A program made the translations under genes and the position numbers. From contig OY282380.1 in NCBI GenBank assembly GCA_958295885.1, forward strand, positions 1,302,001 to 1,366,000: a stretch of 64,000 nt of DNA, in the 5' to 3' direction. Below the pieces are notes generated by a model that saw only the letters and a list, made by a program, of their open reading frames with translations, did no database searches and was not told where the DNA came from. Source of the DNA: Arenicellales bacterium. Its GTDB lineage: Bacteria > Pseudomonadota > Gammaproteobacteria > Arenicellales > JAJDZL01. This document shows, piece by piece, positions 19,890 through 30,213 of the stretch; position 1 is the first letter of the stretch; the number at the start of each line of letters is the position of its first letter.

Positions 19890-20652
19890 AATTGGAATGA
19901 AAGGTAGAAATTGTTGGCAAAGAATGCATCTGAACACGCTGAAAGAAACTGAATCTCTCTACTGGATCCGGCTCAAAAATTCCCCGATGAAAAATCCGCG
20001 AGGAAGTGGCGTGAAGGCATCCTTTGGCCGGAAGACTGATTCTATCCAAACTGCAAGAGTAAGAACACTCACGAATGCTCACACGCGAAGAAGACTTGCC
20101 GGTGCTGTGATTTTCTCAGGTATTTCAGTGTCAGAACCGGAACGGTCATGTCGGGATGTCCTATTCCGCCATTAAAGTGGGTGTATGCCAGTCTATCTCG
20201 ATCTGACTTTGCTCAAAGACATTTCGAGCATGAAACTGCAACGCGATCCTGACTTCAGTCAGAACTCCGCGTGGTTCATGCAGCAGAGAATCCGCGAAGC
20301 GTTTGCCGAAAAGGACATAGATGCGCTACTGTCAGGAACTGTTGAAGTGGATGAGACATACATTGGCGGTTTGGAAAAGAACAAGCATGAGTACAAGAAA
20401 CTAAACGCGCACCGTGGTGGAACGGGCAAATCAATTGTCGTCGGTGTGAAAGAACGGGAACTGAAGAAAGTTAAGGCTCGGGTCATTGACAATTCTCGGA
20501 AACTTACGCTTCAGAGTTATATAGATGAGAACGTAGAAGAGGGACCGAAAGTTTACACAGAGGCAGTTGCGCTGTACAAGCGTTTCATGCACCTTTGGGA
20601 GTTGACTGAATTCAAAAAAAATTGTCTGAATCTCTCGCCAGCGTTCATTTGA
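19890..20652 (+). pseudogene. IS1595-family (IS1016-like) transposase, frameshifted and truncated
   Basis: A different IS1595 subgroup from copies A to C. The first 300 bases encode, across shifting frames, PDEKSARKWREGILWPED and RYFSVRTGTVM, the family N-terminus. From 20185 a clean frame gives LKDISSMKLQRD, then TVEVDETYIGGLEKNKHEYK (the DDE region) and GPKVYTEAVALYKRFMH. It breaks off before the usual C-terminal FWALLKR-type end. A C-terminal piece of the same subgroup lies at 49640-49915. Nonfunctional. Confidence 0.8.
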
Positions 20653-21154
20653 TGATTTATTTTACGAATTTCCAAGCATTTGCCCCGTCAATTGCAATCG
20701 AACCGATGCGAATGGCCTTGAGCAGCTGGTAAAAACAGGCGGCTGCAGCCATTTCTCGGACTTCAATTTCCAGCTGCCTGCAGTTGATGTCCTGCCAAGG
20801 CTGCAACTCGCTTGCCGCGGTGCAAATCGCACTCAACGGCAATGCGGTGGAAGTGCTCGACCAATGCAAATAAAATCATCCCAATTTGATATCCTCAAGA
20901 ATTAGCCTGCTCGGTTTGGGACGAGTAGTTACACTACTTTCAAAGCTCGGGCAGGTCAATCCATGAAGTCAAAAAAACTCAAATTCTCAAGGTTTATTTT
21001 CGGTTAGAGTCAAAATTACTTTGTTCGGTTGGGAAAAGTTCACGCAATTCACGGATTTCGATCATTTGGGAATGATCATCAACAAGCAGATGCAAGATGA
21101 CGAATTACGGACATTGTTACAGCGAATATGTACCCACAATAGGTGCGCTATTGG
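20653..21154. other. Decayed DNA between two IS remnants
   Basis: 500 bases with no recognisable gene. Short open frames on both strands have no family resemblance. Probably worn-down mobile DNA. Confidence 0.4.
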
Positions 21155-21732
21155 CCGTTATGGCAGTTGGTCTTGCCATAATTGACGATTAAATCAACAA
21201 ACACATTCGTAAATGCACTTATGTAAGCATCTACGGCTGACATCATGATTAGTTCCCAGCCGGAAACGCTTGAAATAGCAGCTGACGATGTGCATCATCG
21301 GCACCCGTTGACTGGCTTGTAGTGGCGATGGCTATGTCACTCGAACCCCGCTACTTACAGTTTTTAGACACGATGTTCAATGCTGCAGAGACGTCACTGC
21401 GAACTATTTGGTGGAGTCGATCTGGTGTGCTTGAATACGGTACCTGCGGTCACCGAGGCCTGTTTCTGCACTGGGTGCATTGATGAAGGTAATAACGAGT
21501 CAATATCTGAGCTTGATCTTGCCCGCAGCGCGGACACTCGAAACCGTCTAGCCAATGGTGATGTAACAACTCTTCCAAATAAGCATCTTGTGTGGAGAAA
21601 ATGGAGCACCAAATCCCCAAATTAGTCGGTATCCGCTACATATCCGTTTCCTGTATGTGGGGATGTAAATATTTATTTTTATTTGGTATTTATCAAATTT
21701 ATTTTACTGCAGGCTGAAACAAGTTCAGAGGC
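21155..21732 (-). mobile_element. IS1595-family fragment, copy C (right end only)
   Basis: Follows copy A from its transposase C-terminal codons to the right repeat at 21712-21732, with a large internal deletion and many substitutions. The minus-strand frame keeps ASVTAGTVFKHTR, the same stretch as in copy A (ASVTAGTVFEHTK), then frays. The left terminal repeat is missing. Confidence 0.78.
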
Positions 21733-21806
21733 GTATAATATTTTTAACGTTGATATACTGCAAGTGATTCAACGATAGTTTTTTTCGACCATCAACTCCA
21801 TACCTC

Positions 21807-22550
21807 ATGATACGCCTGCTGTTTCGACTGCTCGTTCAGCGAATTAGAGAGCATCGTTCCAACCGCACTACACTTAGGCAGCAAAGAGCGAAGGATGCAC
21901 AGGTTTCCAGAAAGCGAATTCGCCTCCGAATTTGGATGACCGCAGGAGCAGCTGCGGCAATTGCCGCAGCGTTCGCGATCGGCCTGCGAATCCAGAATGA
22001 ATTTGTTCTGCACGAATCCAATCCTGAACTCGCCCAGCTGTCAGTTACCGTTGACACGATCAACAACCCACCTTACGTCGTTTATCTTGAACCTTTGCAG
22101 CCTCCATTCAATATCGTCCCTGAACATAGAAACGTTAGCCGAATTTTGATCAAGAATGGTCAATTTATGCCGACCTTGCAGTTGCTGCCAGCAGGAAGCA
22201 CTCTGGAAATTGAGAATCAGGATTCATATCTGCACAACGCCCACGTTACCGATGGAGAGAATACTGTTTTTAATGTTGCAACACCTTTGAAAAGCGTGAC
22301 TGTAAGCAAGACTGTAACGGCAACAGGAATGCTGAGCGTACGCTGCGATCTTCATCCTTCAATGCATAGCTGGATTTTTGTGCCGCCGAATCCACACTTT
22401 GCGGTATTGCAGGAGCCGGACACTCTGACTTGGCAGAATATCCAACCTGGAAAATATTATCTGCGCGTTTGGAACGTCGGTGTCATTTCCCATTCTATCC
22501 CGGTCATTCTGTCACCAGGTTCCAATAAATCGGTAGACATCAGTTCATAG
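21807..22550 (+). CDS. Membrane-anchored cupredoxin-like protein
   Basis: A 247-residue protein. A basic N-terminus (about 45 residues, Arg-rich) is followed by one membrane helix (about 46-64, AGAAAAIAAAFAIGLRI). The rest should lie outside the inner membrane. The outer part has NAHVTDGENTVFNV and later VRCDLHPSMHSWIFV. The Cys-x-x-His-x-x-Met arrangement plus the earlier His resembles a type 1 copper site as in plastocyanin/azurin-like 'methylamine utilization' proteins. The last 40 residues look like a small beta domain. A role in electron transfer or copper handling is likely but the partner is unknown. It starts 75 bases after an IS end. Confidence 0.7.
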   Translation: MIRLLFRLLVQRIREHRSNRTTLRQQRAKDAQVSRKRIRLRIWMTAGAAAAIAAAFAIGLRIQNEFVLHESNPELAQLSVTVDTINNPPYVVYLEPLQPPFNIVPEHRNVSRILIKNGQFMPTLQLLPAGSTLEIENQDSYLHNAHVTDGENTVFNVATPLKSVTVSKTVTATGMLSVRCDLHPSMHSWIFVPPNPHFAVLQEPDTLTWQNIQPGKYYLRVWNVGVISHSIPVILSPGSNKSVDISS

Positions 22551-23055
22551 TTTTGAAAACATGATTTTACCTTGCATAAGGATGATAGGACAGCAGAAGC
22601 AAGTTAAGGGCACATCTATATGTTCTGAAGGCAGTTGCGCTGTTTGATTCGACTGAGTAAATCTAGGTGTGGAAATTAAATTTACCAAGAAAAACGCAGT
22701 TTCCTGCGATTTTCTGAGTCATCTGCTGGTTTTCAAGTCGATTCCACCCCAGTCGGCAAAAAGTGTCCAACCGGGCACCCGAAGTTAGTCTGTAACTTAT
22801 TATCAATACGTTACGTTTGACATTCACCAGCTATTTTAAGATCATTCAAGGCAATGATATTCAACACATCAGAACATCCGCAGGGTGCTTCATATACCTG
22901 AAAACAATTCAAATTTTTGCTTGGGAAATTGATGACATGCTGGAACTCCAGCGTTCGTTACTGATTCTCGAGCACCTGCCGTACCAAGAAATTGTCGCAT
23001 AACTGAGTCTCGGCGCGGCCGCAACGACTGTTAAATCCGAGCCCTGTTCCAGACT
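22551..23055. other. Non-coding stretch after the cupredoxin gene
   Basis: About 500 bases; a 61-codon frame at 22817-23002 has no family match. No clear terminator found. Confidence 0.35.
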
Positions 23056-23556
23056 ATGATCGCAGGCGTCGCGTTCGGGCGTGACTCAGTTAATTCCCTG
23101 CTGCGGGAACTGGCTCGAAACATGCAGCTGGCACAGCTTTGCGGCTTCAACCCACTGCCAATGCAGAGCCCGCCGAAACAAACGCTGCAATACGATGAGC
23201 AAGGTCAGGCGCAGAGCGTCGCCGAACAAATCCAGCCGCTTCGTTTCTCATTGCCTAGCACATAGAAATTTTCACGTATTCTAAAACAGCTGTTCAAGTT
23301 GGAAGCCGACACCGGCTTGGTCTTCAAGATGATCGTCACGCTGCGCCATCAGCTCATGGCAGAAGTGCTGGATTTCGGTCGTTGTCTGGGGTACGACGGC
23401 AAAGAATTGCCTTCTCATTCCACCGGCAGAATTCTCGCTGCCAACGGTCGCAGAAGGCTGCCAGAATCAGCCGGACGTTGGAGCTCAAATTGGCATTTTA
23501 TACAAACTGGTAGATTTGAAGAACAGAGAAAACCGGATATGCGACGTTGCGAATAA
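23056..23556 (+). pseudogene. DDE-type transposase N-terminal remnant
   Basis: On the plus strand, AGVAFGRDSVNSLLRELARN and LCGFNPLP match the N-terminal helical domain of a group of DDE transposases (IS5/IS1182-like). After a frame break comes LDFGRCLGYDGKELPSHSTG, the first catalytic Asp region (L-x-x-DGK-x-x-x-SHS-x-G). The rest is missing. A stop at about 23263 and a shift separate the two parts, so the gene is dead. Confidence 0.7.
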
Positions 23557-23944
23557 TTTCGTTGAATACCATGGGTAATTACGCAAGCTCAAATTCATGA
23601 CGAAATCGATGTTTGGAAAAACAAACGAAGTAATGAAGAAAACGTGTTACTTTGGTACAAGGAAGATTGGTCGTGTTGGCTGAACGCAAAACGTATTGGC
23701 TGTTTAAAACTGCTTATTGCACTACACAAACTAACCGAATAAGGCAACTACGGCGAGAGCGCGACAAGTTCTTTTTGGAGGCATCATGCTGAGGAAGCTG
23801 AGGCCACCCATGGATTTTCGTGGACGGCCTCGAATGCTCTTTCTACACATGGCAGATGAGACAACTAATATGTATACATAATTCCAACGTAAAATGTCAA
23901 AAATTTTTCATGCTGTGCAACATTTTTATTGTGGTATTGTCGGT
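23557..23944. other. Decayed DNA
   Basis: About 390 bases between two transposase remnants on opposite strands. No gene seen. Confidence 0.35.
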
Positions 23945-24400
23945 TCATTGTAATGGTCTATAGGCAAGAAAATTTCGATGAAAGGTCAATTTGGTTTGTC
24001 GCGCAAGATGTTGTTGTGCAAGATGCGACAAGAATCTGCTACGACGGCGTGCGCGGTTTTGTGATCGGGATGAGCAGTGCGTGCCTGCTTTTGAAGTACT
24101 GATATTGGGCAAACAGGTCCAAGGTGAGAAAGAACTGCATGCGCCGGTGGCACCGATTTCGGGACTGTTTCCAAAGCGCATAGAGCCGAGCATACAACTC
24201 CATGGAATAAGAAGGCGATCAGATTCATCGACAAGCAAAGAGTTCGAAAAACCGGCTACGACAGGGCCGAAATTATGTTCGATATGGCAGCTCTCTTTTT
24301 CCCGTAGATTGAAAGCCTCATTTTCGATCTTCCAGCGAGTGTGTCCGCAGTCAACAACAGTCGGCAGTCGCTCCAACGGTAGCGATATTCTCTTTAGCTC
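23945..24400 (-). pseudogene. DDE transposase C-terminal remnant
   Basis: The minus strand near 24262-24376 encodes VVDCGHTRWKIENEAFNLRE and then HIEHNFGP, which match the R-W-x-IENE-x-FN...EH-x-F-G block of IS4-like DDE transposases (the last catalytic Glu region). The surrounding frames are broken and upstream parts up to about 24900 are not clearly readable. Nonfunctional. Confidence 0.65.
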
Positions 24401-25069
24401 GCTGCGTCCCGGGGTCTTGTGAATTTGCCGCCGGCTCAGCGACTTTACGACGTCTAGTAGTCGAACAGTATTTTGTGGTCGTTTATCTTGACGCGGAAGA
24501 TGAAGTTAGCATCGGCAGCAAGAACTTTCCTTCCCATCGGCTGCTTGGCATAAGTCGTCGCCGAGAAAAATGGGACTCAGCTCGGCGTAGTGCTCTGCAT
24601 TGTCAACCAGCGGTAGGCGGCTTCGGTTTCGCAGCCTTGCTTTTTGTCTCCGTCCTGCAGCGAGATGAACTCCGGTCGCAGCGGCAATGCGTAGAGATGA
24701 CCTGGCCCGCCAGCACGCTGTAATAATATTCGGCTTATTGATCTTCTTGCCTATGTTTCTCAGCCGGTACCGACACTGGGGACAGTACACTTTGCGGGAG
24801 TTGTGGAATTCGCTGCCGCCAAACGTTACTAGGGGTATGTCCGTCGAGTGCCTGATGTTGTTTGATACTCTCCAGTGCAATGTTAAAACTCGGTACACCA
24901 CGGTGCAGTCAATCCGGTCCGACTGGTTGCGGTTGGTCTCTCAGGCCCGATGAATCGATTGGGATTAGGAGCAGCGCAGACAGAATTTGCATAGGATCAT
25001 TGGGCTGAGTCGGTTTTTGATTCGGGTCAGGTTTCGCTGTGCCAAACTGGTGTCGGCGGTGCTGGATAG
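24401..25069. other. Decayed mobile DNA
   Basis: Probably the upstream part of the minus-strand transposase remnant. Stops in all frames and no motif that I can assign with confidence. Confidence 0.35.
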
Positions 25070-25324
25070 GTGTCGGCGTCGGGTGGCGTCGGATTTTCAA
25101 AATCGCGATGGAAATTGACCGTATGTGGTGGAAATTCTTATTCATGCGGGTTATGCCGAGACTTCGTTTCGGGTACCGAACTGGCGCATTGTCAGCCGAC
25201 TACGATTCGTCTGAAATTGTTGAAAATCGGTGCCATTGTGAATCGCTCCACACGCCGATTGCATGTGACCTTGCCAACGCCTCTCCCAATCAACACCTGT
25301 TTATTCATCTTTGGCGGTAGCTGA
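25070..25324 (+). pseudogene. IS1380-family transposase C-terminal remnant
   Basis: The plus-strand frame ending at 25324 carries TTIRLKLLKIGAIVNRSTRR and LHVTLPTPLP, matching the very end of IS1380 transposases (T-I-R-L-K-L-L-K-I-G-A...). Nothing upstream is intact. A second, longer IS1380 remnant lies at 51600-52560. Confidence 0.7.
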
Positions 25325-25748
25325 AGGTCCGCCTGACAGAGCTCGTTTCAAGCCTGACTTTGAGTGAACAAGGGGGGCTGACAGCATTGACAGGACGACT
25401 GTCGCTCGATTGCAGCAATGCTTTCGACGGACTGCGGCCAAAGAGCCCACAAATTGAACTTAAATCATGTAATTGGCCATGAAACTACGTCATCTTTCTC
25501 GGAATGACCCGTATTGAGACCAGCCAGCGACTCAGTGAGCTAATTTGCATGTCGAACAATAATCTTATGTAAGTCAAGGGCTGGTGGGTTTAATACACCG
25601 CCCTAGGTGCTGCCAACCGGAGCGACAGTTGGTGTGTGGGTTTCGCACCCACTGAACAGAAGCGCCTTTCCTCGGCGCACGAAGAATACGGGTTAGGGAA
25701 GAAAATCTCCGATTTGATCTGCATGATCTTTTGTGATTTTGTACCGAA
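25325..25748. other. Intergenic stretch
   Basis: About 420 bases before the stop of the TSUP gene on the opposite strand. No gene seen; this is where transposon debris gives way to core genes. Confidence 0.35.
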
Positions 25749-26510
25749 TCAATTGACGAAATTTACGGCCACCATAGCCCCGCTGACCAATAGAACAACT
25801 CCAACGGTACGTTGCATGACATCGGCAGAAATCCTGTGTGCAATAACCGCACCGATCAAAACTCCCACAGATAATCCGATCGCAATTGGTGCAGCCAGTG
25901 ACCAGGCAATCGTCCCATGAATCAGATGACCCAGCGTTGCAAATGAAGTTATCGGCATCAGAATCGCCATGCTTAATCCAACCGCAACCATAACAGGAAA
26001 ATCAAGCAGCAATAAAGACGGGATAAGCAGCAGCGGACCGCCTGTACCGCTCACAGAAGACCCGTAACCTACAAGAAATCCTAAAATCAGGAGCGCAAAA
26101 TTTGGAACCTTTTCAAAACTGCTTTCCTTTGGATGACTCGGTGCAGATAAAAGCGCCCGAATTCCAGAAACAACAACGAGTGCGAAAACAATGATTTCCA
26201 AGGTCAGTGAAGACAAAGCCAGCACGGTGATGGAACCCAGATATGCGCCTGGCGCTGCTCCAATAATAAGGTAAACCGCCTTGTCCCAGCGAATTGAGCC
26301 TCGACTTGCATAGGAGTAGACTGCGAACACCATGCTGATTGCGAAACCCGCCATGCAGGCTGGAATCACAGTGTGGATGTCAATGCCGGTAACGTAAACT
26401 GAAAACGGAATAATCAGGATTCCACCAACACCACAGATTCCGATCAGCACCCCGATAAAGAAACTAAATGCCGCAACACCGCTAAATAAAATAGCGGTGA
26501 TCGTTATCAT
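25749..26510 (-). CDS. TSUP-family (TauE/SafE) membrane transporter
   Basis: A 253-residue integral membrane protein with about eight hydrophobic segments and the paired Gly-rich signatures GVLIGICGVGGILIIPFSVY (first half) and GYGSSVSGTGGPLLLIPSLL (second half), the classical TSUP motif. Family members move sulfite, thiosulfate or organosulfonates, and some act with anionic substrates of unknown kind. It differs clearly from the TSUP protein at 6198-6980 and is not a recent duplicate. Convergence or operon with erpA is possible: both are on the minus strand with 62 bases between them. Confidence 0.88.
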   Translation of the reverse strand: MITITAILFSGVAAFSFFIGVLIGICGVGGILIIPFSVYVTGIDIHTVIPACMAGFAISMVFAVYSYASRGSIRWDKAVYLIIGAAPGAYLGSITVLALSSLTLEIIVFALVVVSGIRALLSAPSHPKESSFEKVPNFALLILGFLVGYGSSVSGTGGPLLLIPSLLLLDFPVMVAVGLSMAILMPITSFATLGHLIHGTIAWSLAAPIAIGLSVGVLIGAVIAHRISADVMQRTVGVVLLVSGAMVAVNFVN

Positions 26511-26572
26511 GTCTAAATTTTCAAGCGGGGCGAAAATTCAGATTTCAGTCATGGATTGAAATCTGAAAATCT

Positions 26573-26902
26573 TCAGATCGAGAAAGAAGATCCGCAGCCG
26601 CATGTAGCGGATGCATTGGGGTTGCTTATGAAAAATCTAGCTCCGATCAGGTCGTCGATGTAATCAACTTGAGATCCCATCAAATATTGAATGCTGAGTG
26701 AATCAACAAGGAGGGTAATGCCATTCTGTTCAACCAGAACATCATCATCCTGCTGTTCCTTTTCCAACTGAAAGCCATATTGAAAACCGGAGCATCCGCC
26801 TCCTTCGACGTAGACTCTCAATCCAAGATCAGAGTCAGACATCAGCTTACCGACGCGTTTGGCTGCATTTGCAGAAATAGTGATGTATGAAAAATCTTCC
26901 AT
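26573..26902 (-). CDS. erpA: ErpA-type iron-sulfur cluster insertion protein
   Basis: A 109-residue A-type carrier that hands Fe-S clusters to apoproteins. The three ligand cysteines are present: C37 in VEGGGCSGFQYGF and C101 and C103 in ATCGCGSSFSI. The C-terminal CGCGSSFSI and the length match E. coli ErpA better than IscA or SufA. The open frame extends further upstream to 27064, but the extension is unlike the family. The ATG at 26902 has AGGA eight bases before it, so I choose that. It lies downstream of tRNA-Gln and the rplM-rpsI pair on the same strand. Confidence 0.9.
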   Translation of the reverse strand: MEDFSYITISANAAKRVGKLMSDSDLGLRVYVEGGGCSGFQYGFQLEKEQQDDDVLVEQNGITLLVDSLSIQYLMGSQVDYIDDLIGARFFISNPNASATCGCGSSFSI

Positions 26903-27134
26903 AAAGGGGTCCTGAAACTGGTCTAATTTGGCGAATTCGATATCAGCTAGCTTATATAGAACATTGATTTCAAAAATCAAGATTAATTCTATGCGAGATA
27001 TTTTTGCTTCTTCTCGAATCAATAACCATTCAGTGTACGCCAAGCTGGGCAAAACTTCAACCAAATCGGCCGGTTGACTTCGCCGATAGAGCGCATGACC
27101 AATAACAGATTGAATGACTGAGATTCTTTACAGC

Positions 27135-27208
27135 TGGCTGGGGAACCAGGATTCGAACCTGGATTGACGGGGTCAGAGCCCGTTGTCTTGCCGTTAGACG
27201 ATCCCCCA
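27135..27208 (-). tRNA. tRNA-Gln (anticodon CUG)
   Basis: Reading the minus strand from 27208, the 7-bp acceptor stem starts UGGGGGA and pairs with UUCCCCA. The anticodon stem ACGGG/CCCGU encloses the loop CUCUGAC, giving anticodon CUG. The T arm is CCAGG-UUCGAAU-CCUGG, the discriminator base is G, and CCA is encoded at 27135-27137. The weak U-A first pair and overall pattern match E. coli tRNA-Gln. Length 74 with CCA. Confidence 0.95.
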
Positions 27209-27257
27209 GCGCGTAATCTCCGACCAAGCATTCCTGCAGAATGCCAAGCGAAGGTAT

Positions 27258-27656
27258 TTATCGTTTGGAATACTGAGGTCTTTTTCTAGCCTTGTGCAAT
27301 CCAACTTTCTTTCGTTCTACTTCTCGTGCATCTCGAGTGAGAAAACCACCCTTTCGAAGAACTGACCGGTTGGATTCATCGTAGTTCACCAGAGCGCGGG
27401 CAATGCCGAGCTGAATTGCACCCGCCTGGCCGCTTGGCCCCCCACCCGATACGACGACCCGCACGTCAATTGAGTCCAGCATTCCGAGCTGAACGAGGGG
27501 TTGACGAACGATCATTCGCGCGGTCTCTCGCCCAAAGTAGTCTTCAATCAGCCGATTGTTGGCGACAATTTCTCCGGTGCCGCGCTTCAGATATACTCGG
27601 GCCGTGGCTGATTTTCTGCGACCTGTACCGTAGTACGTTTGATTAGCTTCTGCCAT
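27258..27656 (-). CDS. rpsI: 30S ribosomal protein S9
   Basis: A 132-residue ribosomal protein of the small subunit, whose basic C-terminal tail reaches the P-site tRNA. Family marks are [19 protein letters not shown] at the N-terminus, [19 protein letters not shown] in the middle and the end [12 protein letters not shown], with the usual final K-R. It follows rplM with a 9-base gap, the standard rplM-rpsI operon order. The ATG is preceded by AAAGAAG. Complete. Confidence 0.97.
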   Translation of the reverse strand: MAEANQTYYGTGRRKSATARVYLKRGTGEIVANNRLIEDYFGRETARMIVRQPLVQLGMLDSIDVRVVVSGGGPSGQAGAIQLGIARALVNYDESNRSVLRKGGFLTRDAREVERKKVGLHKARKRPQYSKR

Positions 27657-27665
27657 ATTGCTTCT

Positions 27666-28094
27666 TTAAAAATTTAGTGGTTTGGGCGACTGGGCTTGAT
27701 GTGGTTGTTCAGGACCAGCATAAACTTTCAACTTGGACATCATTGCGCGGCCTAACGGGCCTTTTGGCATCATGCCTCCCACTGCTTTTTCAATGATGCG
27801 CGTCGGATGGGTCTTGCGCATTTCTGCTACGGGGATGGTTTTCAAGCCGCCAGGCCGACCTGAATGCCGATGGTACACTTTCGAATTTTCCTTATTGCCT
27901 GTCAGAATGACCCGTTCTGCATTGATCACTACGATGTAGTCACCCGTATCAACATGCGGCGTATAAATCGGTTTATGCTTGCCGCGTAGAATTTTTGCAA
28001 TTTCGGATGCCAGTCGACCCAACACTTTGTCAGATGCGTCAACGAGAAACCACTCGCGCTGCACTTCGCTGGCTTTGGCTGACATTGTCTTCAT
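27666..28094 (-). CDS. rplM: 50S ribosomal protein L13
   Basis: A 142-residue large-subunit protein that binds 23S rRNA early in assembly. Recognised by [20 protein letters not shown], then [18 protein letters not shown], and [20 protein letters not shown]. Start at the ATG at 28094 (another Met three codons later is possible), with GAGGA seven bases upstream. First gene of the rplM-rpsI operon. In E. coli the L13 operon is repressed by its own product; any such site here would be in the leader upstream of 28094 and I could not confirm one. Confidence 0.97.
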   Translation of the reverse strand: MKTMSAKASEVQREWFLVDASDKVLGRLASEIAKILRGKHKPIYTPHVDTGDYIVVINAERVILTGNKENSKVYHRHSGRPGGLKTIPVAEMRKTHPTRIIEKAVGGMMPKGPLGRAMMSKLKVYAGPEQPHQAQSPKPLNF

Positions 28095-29031
28095 GATTTG
28101 TCCTCAACGATCAAAAGCAAGCCTGGAGCAATTGATCCAAGCTCACACTCGTAAATATGTCCTCTGCCTGCTCACCTTCCAATCAAACATTGAACTGTTT
28201 CCAATGCATCACTGATTTAAACTGAAAGCAATTGTACTTTCGAAACGGCTTCAACGGTTTTTAACAAGCATTCAAAAGAGTCGCAATTATATGATATGTG
28301 CGATACCGTACCAGCAAAAAGTTCACTTCGTGTCGCTTGCGCTTGTCGCCGCCAACTGTCATCGGCTCGGCGCCTTGTGTCAAGAACGCGAGCGTAAAAA
28401 ACTTCGCCGCCGTGCGGCCTGACCCTATCTGAAACCGACTTTGGGCTGCACCGAGAGCGCAGCGACAGGGAGGAGTGTATCCGCGATCGGAGATTTCGCT
28501 GAGGTGCGAGGTGCACCCCTGGAATTTCTCCAAACTTGAACAAAATTACAATTTTAATCGGCTATCAAGTTAATTTTTCTTAAAATTTTTCACTTGAGGT
28601 TAGTCAGTCTCGGTAAACGGCATAAGCCAAACGTTTCTGGAACTGGTTTCATACACTCACTTCACAAAGCAGCATTTAATACAATTCAGAAAAACTTAAA
28701 CCAAAAGTGCTTTTTTTTGTAAATTCGGTGTTTCACTTTAGGCTTTCTGACTCGTTTTGCTCTCAAAATCAACCGACTGCGCTGTCTGATGTGAAACAGA
28801 AATTGATGCTGCCGCCACTGTTCGCAATCTGCCACGGCAGGGGCGTTTTATCGCAGCCAAGAAGCTGCTTGGTTTGACGCTGTTGGCAGCTTTAACCACA
28901 ATGTTTCTTTGGAGCGCATCATGAATGAATTTGGTTTTCTTACTTACCGTTAAAATGAGCTCAGATTGGTTGCACCGAAACCTTTTTCTGCATGACGAAA
29001 ACTGCAAGACGAACTGGATTCAACTGACAGA
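28095..29031. other. Region between rplM and the methyltransferase gene
   Basis: About 940 bases between divergent genes, so promoters for both rplM (minus) and the methyltransferase (plus) should be here. Overlapping short open frames near 28217-28543 and 28738-29007 show no family match. The stretch looks partly like decayed coding DNA. Confidence 0.4.
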
Positions 29032-29703
29032 ATGAATGATCCGATCATCCAATATTACAAGTCTCGACTGGAGCGGTTTGGTGACAGCCCTGAAGCGGTT
29101 GATTGGCGTGATGAACTGACGCAGGTCAATCGGTTCAGGTTATTGTCCAGCATTTCGTCGAACATGAACTCTGTTCTTGATGTAGGCTGTGGTCTGGCGC
29201 ATTTTTATTCGTTCCTGCGTTTGAAGGGGTTTCAAGGAAAATATCTCGGACTGGATATTCTTAAGGAGTTCGTAGATTTGTCGAACCGGACAGTCGCAAA
29301 GGACCCTCTGGCGGAGGTTCAATTCTTTGATGCGAGCCTTAAGGCGGGAAACAGCATCAGCTTCCCAACTGGATTCGAGTACGGGTTCGTCTCGGGGATG
29401 TTCAATAATCAGCGTGACAATGTAGAATGTTTCATGTATGACGTCATTGAGCGGCTTTGGGAGGCATGTGAGAAAGGAATTGCATTCAACGTTCTCTCGA
29501 AGTTCGTTGAGTACGAAGATTCTGAACTTTATTACGCAGACCCAGTCAAGGTGTTTCTATTCCTAAAGCAAGAACTGAAAGCTCACGTAGTTATGTATCA
29601 TGATTACGTACTGTCACCAGATGGTTTTCCCTACGAAGTTACATTTCATGTAAGAAAAGAACCTTTACTAGCTGAACGACTGGTTCGAACTTCTTCCGAT
29701 TAG
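29032..29703 (+). CDS. SAM-dependent class I methyltransferase
   Basis: A 223-residue soluble protein with a Rossmann-type methyltransferase fold. Motif I is SVLDVGCGLAHF (residues about 46-57), followed by GKYLGLDILKEFVDLS, where the acidic residue should hold the SAM ribose. The substrate is not indicated; the later part (KGIAFNVLSKFVEY, then YYADPVKVFLFLKQ) is typical of small-molecule or sugar methyltransferases. It stands alone about 500 bases upstream of msbA, same strand. Confidence 0.8.
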   Translation: MNDPIIQYYKSRLERFGDSPEAVDWRDELTQVNRFRLLSSISSNMNSVLDVGCGLAHFYSFLRLKGFQGKYLGLDILKEFVDLSNRTVAKDPLAEVQFFDASLKAGNSISFPTGFEYGFVSGMFNNQRDNVECFMYDVIERLWEACEKGIAFNVLSKFVEYEDSELYYADPVKVFLFLKQELKAHVVMYHDYVLSPDGFPYEVTFHVRKEPLLAERLVRTSSD

Positions 29704-30213
29704 CGATGCCAAACAAAGAGCGAGAACCAAATATGGAAAAGCATTCAACCATGCTTTGGACAGGCGGCACAGATTCAGTCGGGTCTCAAATCGTTCCCGT
29801 GACTTTGAGACGTTATGAACCATCGCGTCGTTTTATCCACTCCCGCCACGACATGAAACAGTGGAAGTCGGCGGACAATTTCAAAGTGAATTTTCGAATT
29901 CATTTCTTTATCGATGATGTTCGCTCGGGATAAAAATCGACTCTGCCGCACATTGACGGCGTCAGACACATTTGCTGCCTCCGCAAAGCATGTTCGTCTG
30001 TGTGGTACATCCGTTGATTTCGCCGACCTTGAACGCGGCACCTGCTGCTTGGGCCCAGATTTGCTCGGACACAAGCTTCAGCACGCCAACACAGACAACT
30101 GCCGGTCAGAGATTTCAGTTCCTGCTCATTATGCGGGAGAAAGTGCCGGAATTCTGTCGATTCTTGCACCGACAGCCGAGTAGAACGCAGACAGACTCAT
30201 ATTCAGCATCAAA
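29704..30213. other. Region upstream of msbA
   Basis: About 510 bases. Several short overlapping frames on both strands, none with a family match. No clear promoter boxes or terminator found. Confidence 0.35.

Noticed and set aside
26903..27064. Extended N-terminus for ErpA
   Set aside because: The added 54 residues are unlike the family, and the internal ATG has a good ribosome binding site.
27019..27231. Small minus-strand frame across the tRNA
   Set aside because: It runs through tRNA-Gln; the RNA folds perfectly, so the frame is accidental.
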